This document shows, one piece after another, positions 35,451 to 43,240 of a DNA stretch of 64,000 bases; position 1 is the stretch's first letter; the number at the start of each line of letters is the position of its first letter. Made by a program: the position numbers and the translations under genes. The stretch is from contig NZ_JAENHP010000014.1 of assembly GCF_016834655.1 (NCBI RefSeq), positions 124,001 to 188,000 of the forward strand, given 5' to 3'. A model generated the notes under the pieces. It was not told the origin of the DNA and ran no database searches. It worked only from the letters and a program-made list of their open reading frames with translations. Origin of the DNA: Paractinoplanes ovalisporus (GTDB taxonomy: Bacteria > Actinomycetota > Actinomycetes > Mycobacteriales > Micromonosporaceae).

Positions 35451-36299
35451 CTACAGGTAGCCATAGCTGAGCCAGCCTCCATCGACGACGAGTGTCTGCC
35501 CGGTGATGTAGGCGGCCTCGTCCGAGGCCAGGAAGAGGACGGCGCCGGTGACGTCCTCCGGCCGCCCGCGCCGGCCCATCGGGATCCGCCGGACGATCTC
35601 GTCCTCGTCCAGCGAACCGGCGGCGATCGCGGGATGGGGCGTCTCGATCCGGATCATGCCGGGGGCGACCGCGTTCACGCGGACTCCCCGCGACGCCCAT
35701 TCGACCCCGAGCACCCGGGTCAGCTGGAGGACCGCGCCCTTGCTGGCCGCGTACGCCGCCCGTTGCGGGAAGGCGGTGAACGACAGCAGGGACGCGAAGT
35801 TCACGATCCGCCCGTGGTTCTGCTCGAGCATGGTCCGGCCGAACTCCTGGCACATCAGCAGCGTCCCGAGCGCGTTGGTGTCGAACAGCTCGCGGGCGTC
35901 CGCCTCGTCGGTGGACTCGGACGGCCCCATGCTGAAGACGCCCGCGCAGTTGACCAGGATGTCGGGCGGCCCCCAGCGGTCCGCCGCCGCGCGGACCGTG
36001 GCCCGCACCTGCGCGGCCGACGACACGTCGCAGGTCAGCGACACCGCGTCGGCGCCGGCGGCGCGCAGCTCGGCCGCCACCCGGTCGACCTGCGCGGTGG
36101 TGCGGCTGGCCACCGCGACCCGGGCGCCTTCCCGGGCGAACGCCAGGGCCACCGCCCGCCCGATGCCCCGCCCGCCGCCGCTGACCACGACGGTCCGGCC
36201 GGTGAACCGCTGGACCGGCGCCGGGCCGGGGTCCGCGGCCACCTCGTCCGACGCATCGGGCCAGTGCAGCGGAAGCAGCGGCCCGGTGACGGCGCTCAC
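35451..36299 (-). CDS. short-chain dehydrogenase/reductase
   Basis: The product is 282 residues from GTG 36299, whose last two bases overlap the stop of the methyltransferase gene (GTGA). An upstream in-frame GTG at 36329 lies inside that gene. After a short extension, VVVSGGGRGIGRAVALAFAR gives the TGxxxGxG-type cofactor loop. ILVNCAGVFSMG is the NNAG-like motif, FASLLSF carries the Ser, and YAASKGA is the catalytic YxxxK. APGMIRIETP and YITGQTLVVDGGW complete a classical SDR. It probably reduces a ketone or oxidises an alcohol on the cluster product. Confidence 0.9.
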   Translation of the reverse strand: MSAVTGPLLPLHWPDASDEVAADPGPAPVQRFTGRTVVVSGGGRGIGRAVALAFAREGARVAVASRTTAQVDRVAAELRAAGADAVSLTCDVSSAAQVRATVRAAADRWGPPDILVNCAGVFSMGPSESTDEADARELFDTNALGTLLMCQEFGRTMLEQNHGRIVNFASLLSFTAFPQRAAYAASKGAVLQLTRVLGVEWASRGVRVNAVAPGMIRIETPHPAIAAGSLDEDEIVRRIPMGRRGRPEDVTGAVLFLASDEAAYITGQTLVVDGGWLSYGYL

Positions 36300-36916
36300 C
36301 TGCGGCGGAAGACGCCGAGCCAGTGCCACTGGTCCGGGCGTTTCTCGGTCGGCAGGTTGCGGAACCGGCGCAGCTCCTCGACGGAGAACAGCGGCGTCAG
36401 CGACTCCAGCAGGTCGTCGGAGGTCAGGCGGATCGGGCCCGAGCCGGGGGTCATCCGGTCGGAGAAGCCGACGAGGACGAACAGGCCGCCCGGCTTGAGG
36501 AGGCGGGCCACCTCGGCCGCGTACTGGGAGCGGGCCTCCGGCCGGACGTTGTGATAGACGAACGAGTCGTGCACGACGTCCGCGGAGTCGTCGGGCAGCG
36601 GCACGTCGAGGATGTCGCCCTCGACAAAGGTGGCGTCGGTGCCGTAGAAGCCGGTCAGGATGCGCGCCTTACGGAGCGCGTCGGCCGACTGGTCCACGCC
36701 GATGACGTGCATGCCGTGCCGGGCCAGGAAGTTGGCGTGCACACCCGGGCCGCAGGCCAGGTCGACAACGCGGGAGCCGCGGGCCAGGGTGCCGTCGATG
36801 ACGAGGCCCTGCAGCGCGGGGCTCACGGAGGTCGTGACCCACGAGATGTCGGACAGTTCGGAGTTCTCGTACAGCGGGGCGAAGCCGTTCACCCAGCGGT
36901 CGACAAATGCTTCCAT
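36296..36916 (-). CDS. class I SAM-dependent methyltransferase
   Basis: The product is 206 residues from ATG 36916, with TTGGAG close upstream; the frame is open further but overlaps the FkbH gene. Motif I is VVDLACGPGVHANFLARHG, followed by VIGVDQSADALRKA and FVEGDILDVPLPDDSADVVH. This is a Methyltransf_11/25-type fold. It directly follows fkbH (10 nt gap), the position at which methoxymalonyl-ACP cassettes often carry their O-methyltransferase (FkbG). Methylation of the hydroxymalonyl-ACP is therefore possible, but the protein is not recognisably FkbG-like, so a tailoring role is equally open. Confidence 0.8.
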   Translation of the reverse strand: MEAFVDRWVNGFAPLYENSELSDISWVTTSVSPALQGLVIDGTLARGSRVVDLACGPGVHANFLARHGMHVIGVDQSADALRKARILTGFYGTDATFVEGDILDVPLPDDSADVVHDSFVYHNVRPEARSQYAAEVARLLKPGGLFVLVGFSDRMTPGSGPIRLTSDDLLESLTPLFSVEELRRFRNLPTEKRPDQWHWLGVFRRR

Positions 36917-36926
36917 GACGCTCCAA

Positions 36927-38000
36927 TCAGGAGGGTGAGAGGTGCGGGATGATGCGGTAGGGACGGCAGTCGACGTCCACGTAGTCGGGGAAATCGCGGG
37001 CGGCGGTGCCGGAGAGGGTGAGCCGGCGGACGGGCCCGCTCGCGGAACCCGATTCACTGAAACCGGCCAGCCGGTAGACCATGTACATCGGGCGGTTGAC
37101 GTCGTTGGGCAGGAAGTCCGCGGTCAGGGCGAGCCCGGCCGCGTCGGCCGTGTGCATCAGGTGGGTGAGGACGGCGCCGCCGATGTTGCGGCCCATGACC
37201 CGGCAGGACATCAGCAGCAGCCGGATCCGCCACTCCCCCGGGTGCAGGCCGAGCAGAGCCACGCCGATGGTGCCGTAGGAGCCGAAGCGGTCCGTGAGCG
37301 ACATCGTCAGCAGGGTCTGGTCCGGCGCGCCGAGCAGCTCCCGGAGGTCCTCGGCGGCGAAGGTCAGGCCGGTGGTGTTGAGCTGATGGGTGCGCTGGGT
37401 CAGCTCGGCGGCCCGGTCCAGGTCGGCCGGGGTGGCCGGGGCGATCGTCAGCGACATGCCGAGCGAGCGCAGGAACTCCGTACGCGGGCCTTCGAATGAT
37501 TCCTCGTGCCGGCGTCGCTGCTCGTCGCGCCGGTACAGCACCCGGCGGTTGCGGGCATCGGCGGTGGCCGGCGGGTTCAGCTCGGGACGCTCGGCCAGAC
37601 CGGCCAGGTCGGCGCTGTCCACGCAGCGGATCTGCGGGTGCACGTCGGCCACTTCGGCCCGCTCGAACGGCGAGTCGTCGACGAACATCAGCGTGTCCAC
37701 GTTGATGTTGAGCTGGTCGGCCACGGCCCGCACGAGCTCGGATTTCGGGCTCCACGAGACCTGCGGATACAGGAAATACTCGTCGAGCCCGAACTGCCGC
37801 AGCCGCTCCAGGGCGTTGGCCGGTTCGTTCTTGCTCGCGACGGACTGCAGGATGCCGCGGGCGTCGAGGGTCCGGATGAGATCGGCGACCCCGTGGCGCA
37901 GAGTCGCCGCTCCGCCTTCCGCGAGCACACCGTCCCAGACCGTGTCGTCCAGGTCCCACACCACGCACTTGACCAGATCCGCGGGTACCGGCGGGGTCAT
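36927..38000 (-). CDS. fkbH: FkbH-like HAD-superfamily glyceryl-ACP synthase
   Basis: This 357-residue protein starts at ATG 38000 in an ATGA overlap with the acyl-CoA dehydrogenase gene. The N-terminal HAD domain has KCVVWDLDDTVWDGVLAEGG, with the nucleophile Asp, and later MFVDDSPFERAEV. The C-terminal half is the GNAT-like domain of FkbH proteins (MSCRVMGRNIGGAVLTHLMH). FkbH enzymes take 1,3-bisphosphoglycerate, dephosphorylate it and load the glyceryl group on an ACP. The carrier should be the FkbJ-like ACP encoded at 39136-39414. This is the committed step to hydroxymalonyl- or methoxymalonyl-ACP. Confidence 0.9.
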   Translation of the reverse strand: MTPPVPADLVKCVVWDLDDTVWDGVLAEGGAATLRHGVADLIRTLDARGILQSVASKNEPANALERLRQFGLDEYFLYPQVSWSPKSELVRAVADQLNINVDTLMFVDDSPFERAEVADVHPQIRCVDSADLAGLAERPELNPPATADARNRRVLYRRDEQRRRHEESFEGPRTEFLRSLGMSLTIAPATPADLDRAAELTQRTHQLNTTGLTFAAEDLRELLGAPDQTLLTMSLTDRFGSYGTIGVALLGLHPGEWRIRLLLMSCRVMGRNIGGAVLTHLMHTADAAGLALTADFLPNDVNRPMYMVYRLAGFSESGSASGPVRRLTLSGTAARDFPDYVDVDCRPYRIIPHLSPS

Positions 38001-39139
38001 CGGTCGTCCTCCTTCTCGTCGTCCCGGTCCGTCGCCCGGCGGTGCCGGAACCGGGCGAGTGCCTGTTCGGCGACGAGGTGCTGGAGCAGCTGTGTGCTGC
38101 CCTCGATCACCTCCATCACCCGGGCGTCGCCGACCAGCCGGTCCACGGCGCTGCCGGCGACCAGGCCCTCCGCACCGTGCAGCTGGGCCGCGACCGTGGC
38201 CGCGGTGGTCGCGGCCCGGGAGGCGGCCAGCTTGGCGGTGAGCACCTCGCCGGTGGCCCACTCGTCGTCGCGGTCGAGGGCCTCGGCCGCGCGCTCGCAG
38301 AGCAGCCCGGCGCCCTCGGTCGCCACCACCGCGTCGCTGAGCAGCCCGCGGACGAGCTGCAACCGGTGCAGGGGGGCACCGAATTGGTGCCGGTCGACCG
38401 CCCGGGCCAGCGCGGCGTCGCAGGCCGCCTCGGCGACACCCCAGGCTCCGTACGCGACGCTGAGACGCCCCAGCGTCAGCGCCGGCCCGGCGATCATCGT
38501 CAGGGCGGTGCCGGGCCGGGCCAGCAGCCGGCCGGCCGGCACCATGCAGTCGCGCAGTTCCAGCTCGGCCGGCATGGCGTCGCGCAGGCCGCTCATCGGC
38601 GGTCCCGGGTGCACGTGGACACCGGGATCGTCGCGGCGTAGGAGGATGGCGACGTCCTTGCCGTCCGCTTGCGCGAAGACCAGGAAGACGTCGGCGTGCG
38701 CCCCGAACGTGATCCACTTCTTGCGGCCGTTGAGCACCCAGCCGTCGCCGGTGTCGCGGGCGGTGGTGGTGATCGTCCGGATGTCGCTGCCGGCCTCCTG
38801 CTCGCTCAGCGCGAAGGCGGCGATCAGCTCACCGCGGGCGAGCTCCGGCAGCAGAGCCTGCAGCTCGGGGCGCGACGACCGGGTGAGCGCATGACAGACC
38901 ATGCCGTGGACCGTCATGAGGCTCTGCAACGACGCCGAGCGTGCGGCCACGACGCGGTGCAGCTGCCCGTACCGGGCATGGGTCAGGGCCGCGCCGCCGT
39001 GCTCGGCCGGGACCATGGCCCCGAGCGCGCCGGTGGCGGCGAGGCGGGCGACCAGGTCCGGGCCGACCGCGCCGGGAGCCGTCAGATCCCCGGCCGCCGT
39101 CAGCAGGCGCGCCACAGCCGGGGCCGTTGTCGCGCTCAT
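37997..39139 (-). CDS. FkbI-like acyl-CoA (acyl-ACP) dehydrogenase
   Basis: The 380-residue protein is a standard-length acyl-CoA dehydrogenase. AFALSEQEAGSDIRTITTTA and WVLNGRKKWITFGAHADVFL are FAD-binding strands. AAQLHGAEGLVAGSAVDRLV and VMEVIEGSTQLLQHLV give the C-terminal signature with the catalytic Glu. In fkb/asm-type cassettes this member oxidises the glyceryl-derived acyl-ACP on the way to the malonate semialdehyde or acid. Its gene overlaps its neighbours (acpP-like and fkbH) by 4 nt each. Confidence 0.85.
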   Translation of the reverse strand: MSATTAPAVARLLTAAGDLTAPGAVGPDLVARLAATGALGAMVPAEHGGAALTHARYGQLHRVVAARSASLQSLMTVHGMVCHALTRSSRPELQALLPELARGELIAAFALSEQEAGSDIRTITTTARDTGDGWVLNGRKKWITFGAHADVFLVFAQADGKDVAILLRRDDPGVHVHPGPPMSGLRDAMPAELELRDCMVPAGRLLARPGTALTMIAGPALTLGRLSVAYGAWGVAEAACDAALARAVDRHQFGAPLHRLQLVRGLLSDAVVATEGAGLLCERAAEALDRDDEWATGEVLTAKLAASRAATTAATVAAQLHGAEGLVAGSAVDRLVGDARVMEVIEGSTQLLQHLVAEQALARFRHRRATDRDDEKEDDR

Positions 39140-39414
39140 CCCGCTCGCTTCCGCGCGACGAACGCCACCACCTGGGCGACGCTGTCGAAGTTGGCGAGGT
39201 CCAGGTCCTCGTCGAGGACCTCGATGGCGAACCGCTTCTGCAGGAAGGCGATCAGGGCCACCGCGGCCAGCGAGTCGAGCAGCCCGCTGGAGATCAGGCG
39301 TTCCCGCTCCAGCAGGGTGACGTCGTCGACGTAACGGGCCAGGTAGCGGGACACCTCGGCGCCCACGATGTCGTCGCTGGATTCGGTGATGGCGGCGTCG
39401 GCCGATGTGCTCAT
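39136..39414 (-). CDS. FkbJ-like acyl carrier protein
   Basis: A 92-residue acidic carrier protein with the phosphopantetheine site in LISSGLLDSLAAVALIAFLQ (DSL serine at about residue 47). It sits between fkbK- and fkbI-like genes with 4-nt overlaps. By family and position it carries the glyceryl unit while it is oxidised to the 2-hydroxymalonyl (or, after methylation, 2-methoxymalonyl) extender. Confidence 0.85.
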   Translation of the reverse strand: MSTSADAAITESSDDIVGAEVSRYLARYVDDVTLLERERLISSGLLDSLAAVALIAFLQKRFAIEVLDEDLDLANFDSVAQVVAFVARKRAG

Positions 39415-40265
39415 GCGGGTTCCTCGTCGGAGTAGCGGTAGAAGCCTTGACCGGACTTGCGGCCGAGATGACCGTCGGCGACCATGCGCCGCAGGCGGGC
39501 CGACGGGGTGAACCGGTCCGGTCCGTGGTGCTCGGCCAGGACGTCCAAAGTGCGGACGATCGTGTCGACGCCGATGACGTCGGCGGTGCGCAGCGGGCCG
39601 GTGCGGTGCCCGAGGCAGCCCCGGAACAGCCGGTCGACCTGCTGCGGGGTGGCGACGTCGTCGTCGAGCAGGGCGGCGGCCTCGTTGACGAACATCATCA
39701 GGCAGCGGTTGATGACGAAGCCGGCGACGTCGCCGACGACGACCGCGCTCTTGTCGAGGGCGCCGATCAGGTCGTGCATCCGGTCGAGGGCCCAGTCCGC
39801 GGTGTACGGGCTGCGGATCACCTCCACCATCTCGGACAGCGCCACCGGGTTCATGAAGTGCGAGCCGAGGACCCGTTCCGGGTGCTCGGTGGCCAGTGCG
39901 AGGCCCGAGATCGGGACGGCCGAGGTGTTCACCGCGACGACGGTGTCCGCCGCCAGAACCGCGTCGAGCTCGCGATGGACCTTCTCCTTGGCCGCCGGGT
40001 CCTCGGTGATGTTCTCCACGACGATCCGGCAGCCGGCCAGGGCGGCCGTCGACGACGCGTAGGTGAGCTGACCGGGCGGCGTCTGCGGAGCGCCCCGGCG
40101 CAGGCGGGTGAGCCGGTCCGCCGCCGCGACGGCGTCGGCCGCGGACCGCAGCGCCGCCGGGTCGGTGTCGAGCAGGACGGTGTCGAAGCCCCGGCCGACC
40201 AGCGCCTGCGCCAGGCTGGCGCCCATCACGCCCGCGCCGACCACACCGACGGAGTACCCGTTCAC
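39411..40265 (-). CDS. FkbK-like 3-hydroxyacyl-CoA dehydrogenase
   Basis: The product is 284 residues from GTG 40265, which has GGGAGGA about 6 nt upstream and overlaps the PKS stop (GTGA); an in-frame GTG-type extension to 40292 is less likely. VGVVGAGVMGASLAQALVGR is the NAD-binding GxGxxG. RIVVENITEDPAAKEKVHRE, GSHFMNPVALSEMVEVI and DVAGFVINRCLMMFVNEAA follow the 3-hydroxyacyl-CoA dehydrogenase pattern with the catalytic His and Asn. It should oxidise glyceryl-ACP at C3. Confidence 0.85.
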   Translation of the reverse strand: MNGYSVGVVGAGVMGASLAQALVGRGFDTVLLDTDPAALRSAADAVAAADRLTRLRRGAPQTPPGQLTYASSTAALAGCRIVVENITEDPAAKEKVHRELDAVLAADTVVAVNTSAVPISGLALATEHPERVLGSHFMNPVALSEMVEVIRSPYTADWALDRMHDLIGALDKSAVVVGDVAGFVINRCLMMFVNEAAALLDDDVATPQQVDRLFRGCLGHRTGPLRTADVIGVDTIVRTLDVLAEHHGPDRFTPSARLRRMVADGHLGRKSGQGFYRYSDEEPA

Positions 40266-43240
40266 GATTTTCCTCCCAGATCGATCTGCCATTGCCGGAC
40301 CCGGCGGGTCATTCCGGCCAGCGTCGACTCCTCGAACACCGCGACCGCCGGCACGTGGACGCCGAGCTGGTCCTCGATGCCGAGGATCAGTTGCACGCTC
40401 ATCAGCGAGTCACCGCCGAGCGCGAAGAAGTCGTCCCGGCCGTTGAGGTCGTCGACGCCCAGCACGAGCGTCCACACCTGGGCCAACTGGGCCTGCAAGC
40501 CGTCCCCGTCCTCGTCGGCGGTGTCCGGTGGCGGCGGCGCGGCCTTCGGGACCTCCGGGACGGTGCCGGGCAGCACCGGCATCGGTGCGGCGGCCGGTGC
40601 GACGCCGTCGGCCACAAAGATCCGCCGTACGTCAGTGGCCGTCGGCGGCAGGCTCACCGCGGCCGCTCGCTCACGGCCGCCGAGCGCCGTCCAGTCGGGA
40701 GCGCCCCCGGCCTGCCACACCGCGCCGAGTGCGCCGGCGAACACCGCATCGTCCGCGACGGTCTGGTAGTTCCGCCGGACGGTCGGCACGACCGGGCAGC
40801 CACCCAGATCGGCCCGGGCCTGAGAAGCCAGCGTGAGCAACTGCCCGGGGCCGATCTCCAGCAGGACGTCACAGCGCTGCGCGACGGTGCGCAACGCCCG
40901 GCCGAACTGCACCGGGGTGGTGAGCTGCCGGCTCCAGTACCGCGGCGAGGTGACGTCGCCGGCCCAGTCGCCGGTCACGTTCTCGACCATCGGGACGGCC
41001 GGAGGGCGCAGGCTCATCCCGCCGAGCAGCTCGGCCAGTTCGTCGCCGGCGGCCCGCAGCAGCGGTGTGTGGTAGGCGTGCCGGATGGGCATCAACCGGC
41101 TTTCCAGGCCACGCCCGGAGAGTTTTTCGGCGACGGCGCGTACGGCGTCGCGCTCGCCGGCCAGCACGGTGCTGCGCGGTGAGTTGACCGCGGCCACCCA
41201 GACGCCCTCGCCCAGCAGGTCGGTGACCCGTTCGGCCGGCAGGTTCGTCGCCAGCATGGCGCCCTCGGGCTGCGCGGCGACCAACTGGGCCCGCCGGACC
41301 ACCACGCGCAGCGCGTCCCGGTCGTCGAAGACCCCGGCCACCGTGGCGGCGGCCAGTTCGCCGAGGCTGTGGCCGGTGACCGCGGCCGGGCGGACACCCA
41401 GCCGCTCCATCGACCGGGCGATCGCCAGTTGGACGGACATGAGCACGGCGTGCGAGGCGACCGGGTCGTACACGCCGGCGCCGCCGGGGTCCGGGCGGCT
41501 CAGCAGCCGGCGCAGGTCGACTCCGCCGCCCGCGACCACCGGCTCGGCCTCGCGGACGGGCTCGAGGAGGGGGCGCAGGTCCCGTCCGACGAGCGAGGAG
41601 CAGGTGTCGAGGTTGGCGTCGAGCAGATCCGCGAACCCGGGGACGGCGTCGCGCAGGCCCTGGCCCATGCCGGGGTACTGGTCGCCGACGCCGGGGAACA
41701 CGAAGCCGACGGCTCCGGCGCCCGACTCGAGCGCGGCCGCGTTCCCGGCGAGATGCTCGGCGAGCGTGGCCGCGGTGCCTCCCACCGCCACCCGCCGGTA
41801 GCGGCGGTGGCGCCGCCCGAGCTGGGAAGCCCGGGCCGCGTCGACCGCCGGAACCTCCGACGACCGCAGCGTCCGGGACCAGGCCTGCGCCGTACGGTCC
41901 GCTGCCGCCGCCGACCCGGCCGAGATCAGCACCACGTGTGCCCGTTCCGAGGTGGGCGACGGGACGGGCCGGTCCGGCGGTTGTTCGACGATGACGTGGA
42001 CGTTGGTCCCGCCCAGCCCGAAGGCGCTGACCCCGGCCCGGCGCGGGCCGGTCGCGGTCCACTCCTCGTCCCGGCGGGCGAGCCGCAGGCCGGTGTCGCC
42101 GCGCCGGACGAAGTCGGCCGGCACCCCCACGTTGAGGGTGGGCGGGATCCGGCCGTGGCGGACGCTGAACACGGCGCGGACCAGCCCGGCGAGGCCGGAT
42201 GCCTCGCGCAGGTGGCCGAGCGACGACTTCACCGATCCGACCACGGTGGACGGCGATTTGCCGAAGACCGCGCTGAGCGCCGACCACTCCGTCGCATCCC
42301 CCAGCGGAGTGCCGGATCCGTGCGCCTCGACGGCGCCGATCATCTCCGCCTCGAGCTCCGCGAACAACAGCGCGTCCCGCAGGACCCGCTCCTGGGCGTC
42401 CGCGCTGACCGACGCGTAGCCGGTCTTGGCGCCGTCGTTGTTGGCGGCCGAGCCCCGGATGACCGCGTAGATCCGGTCGCCGTCGGCCTCGGCGTCGGCC
42501 AGACGCTTGAGGACGAGACCGACCGCACCGTCGCCGGCCACCGCACCGCCGGCCCGGGCGGAGAACGGCCGGCACACGCCGTCGGGCGATCCGATGCCGC
42601 CCGGCAGGTACAGATAGCCGTGCACGTGCGGCATGCGGACCGCGGCCGCGGCCGCGATCGCGATGTCCGTCTCGTAGCCGGCCAGGCTGCGGGCCGCCTG
42701 GTGGACCGCGAGCAGACCGGTCGAGCAGGCCGTCTGCACGGTCACCGCGGGCCCGCCGAGGCCGAGGCGGAACGCCGTCTTGGTGGCGGCGTGGTCCTTC
42801 TCGTTGCCGATCTCCAGGACCAGTTCGTTCGGTTCCTCGCCCCGGGCGGCGAGGACACCGCGGACGAGCTCCTCGTGGCGGCTGCGCCCCACCCCGGCGA
42901 ACACGCCCGTTGTGGGCAGGGCGCCCGCCGGCAGGCAGGCGTCCTCGAGCGCCTCGTGCACGACGGTCAGCAGGAGCCGGTGCTGCGGATCGGTGACGAG
43001 CGCGTCCTTCGGCGCCATCCCGAAGAACGCCGGGTCGAAGTCGCACGCCCCGGCGATCGTCCCGGACGCGCCGATCCACCTCGGGTCGTCCAGCAGCCGG
43101 TCGTCGACGATGCCCCGCAGGGCGCCGGCGTCGGCCCGGGTGATCCGGTCGAGCCCGGCGCGCAGGTTCGCCCAGTAGGTGCCGAGGTCGGGCGCGCCAG
43201 GCAGGCGCCCGGCCATGCCGATGATGGCGACGTCGCTCAT
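40262..43240 (-). CDS. type I PKS module (KS-AT-ACP)
   Basis: The 992-residue protein is one minimal module. The ketosynthase (1-425) has the Cys172/His307/His343 triad (TACSTGL, EAHGSGTPLGD, SSLGHLREAS). The last motif is SSLGH instead of the common SNIGH. The acyltransferase (about 510-880) has FPGVGDQYPGMG and Ser625 in GHSLGE, with HAYH at 721-724 in the specificity position. The ACP Ser945 lies in LGGDSLMSVQ. No KR, DH, ER or TE is present, so the beta-keto group should stay unless an external enzyme acts. The adjacent fkb-type genes suggest a hydroxy- or methoxymalonyl-ACP extender. ATG overlaps the NRPS stop. Confidence 0.92.
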   Translation of the reverse strand: MSDVAIIGMAGRLPGAPDLGTYWANLRAGLDRITRADAGALRGIVDDRLLDDPRWIGASGTIAGACDFDPAFFGMAPKDALVTDPQHRLLLTVVHEALEDACLPAGALPTTGVFAGVGRSRHEELVRGVLAARGEEPNELVLEIGNEKDHAATKTAFRLGLGGPAVTVQTACSTGLLAVHQAARSLAGYETDIAIAAAAAVRMPHVHGYLYLPGGIGSPDGVCRPFSARAGGAVAGDGAVGLVLKRLADAEADGDRIYAVIRGSAANNDGAKTGYASVSADAQERVLRDALLFAELEAEMIGAVEAHGSGTPLGDATEWSALSAVFGKSPSTVVGSVKSSLGHLREASGLAGLVRAVFSVRHGRIPPTLNVGVPADFVRRGDTGLRLARRDEEWTATGPRRAGVSAFGLGGTNVHVIVEQPPDRPVPSPTSERAHVVLISAGSAAAADRTAQAWSRTLRSSEVPAVDAARASQLGRRHRRYRRVAVGGTAATLAEHLAGNAAALESGAGAVGFVFPGVGDQYPGMGQGLRDAVPGFADLLDANLDTCSSLVGRDLRPLLEPVREAEPVVAGGGVDLRRLLSRPDPGGAGVYDPVASHAVLMSVQLAIARSMERLGVRPAAVTGHSLGELAAATVAGVFDDRDALRVVVRRAQLVAAQPEGAMLATNLPAERVTDLLGEGVWVAAVNSPRSTVLAGERDAVRAVAEKLSGRGLESRLMPIRHAYHTPLLRAAGDELAELLGGMSLRPPAVPMVENVTGDWAGDVTSPRYWSRQLTTPVQFGRALRTVAQRCDVLLEIGPGQLLTLASQARADLGGCPVVPTVRRNYQTVADDAVFAGALGAVWQAGGAPDWTALGGRERAAAVSLPPTATDVRRIFVADGVAPAAAPMPVLPGTVPEVPKAAPPPPDTADEDGDGLQAQLAQVWTLVLGVDDLNGRDDFFALGGDSLMSVQLILGIEDQLGVHVPAVAVFEESTLAGMTRRVRQWQIDLGGKS

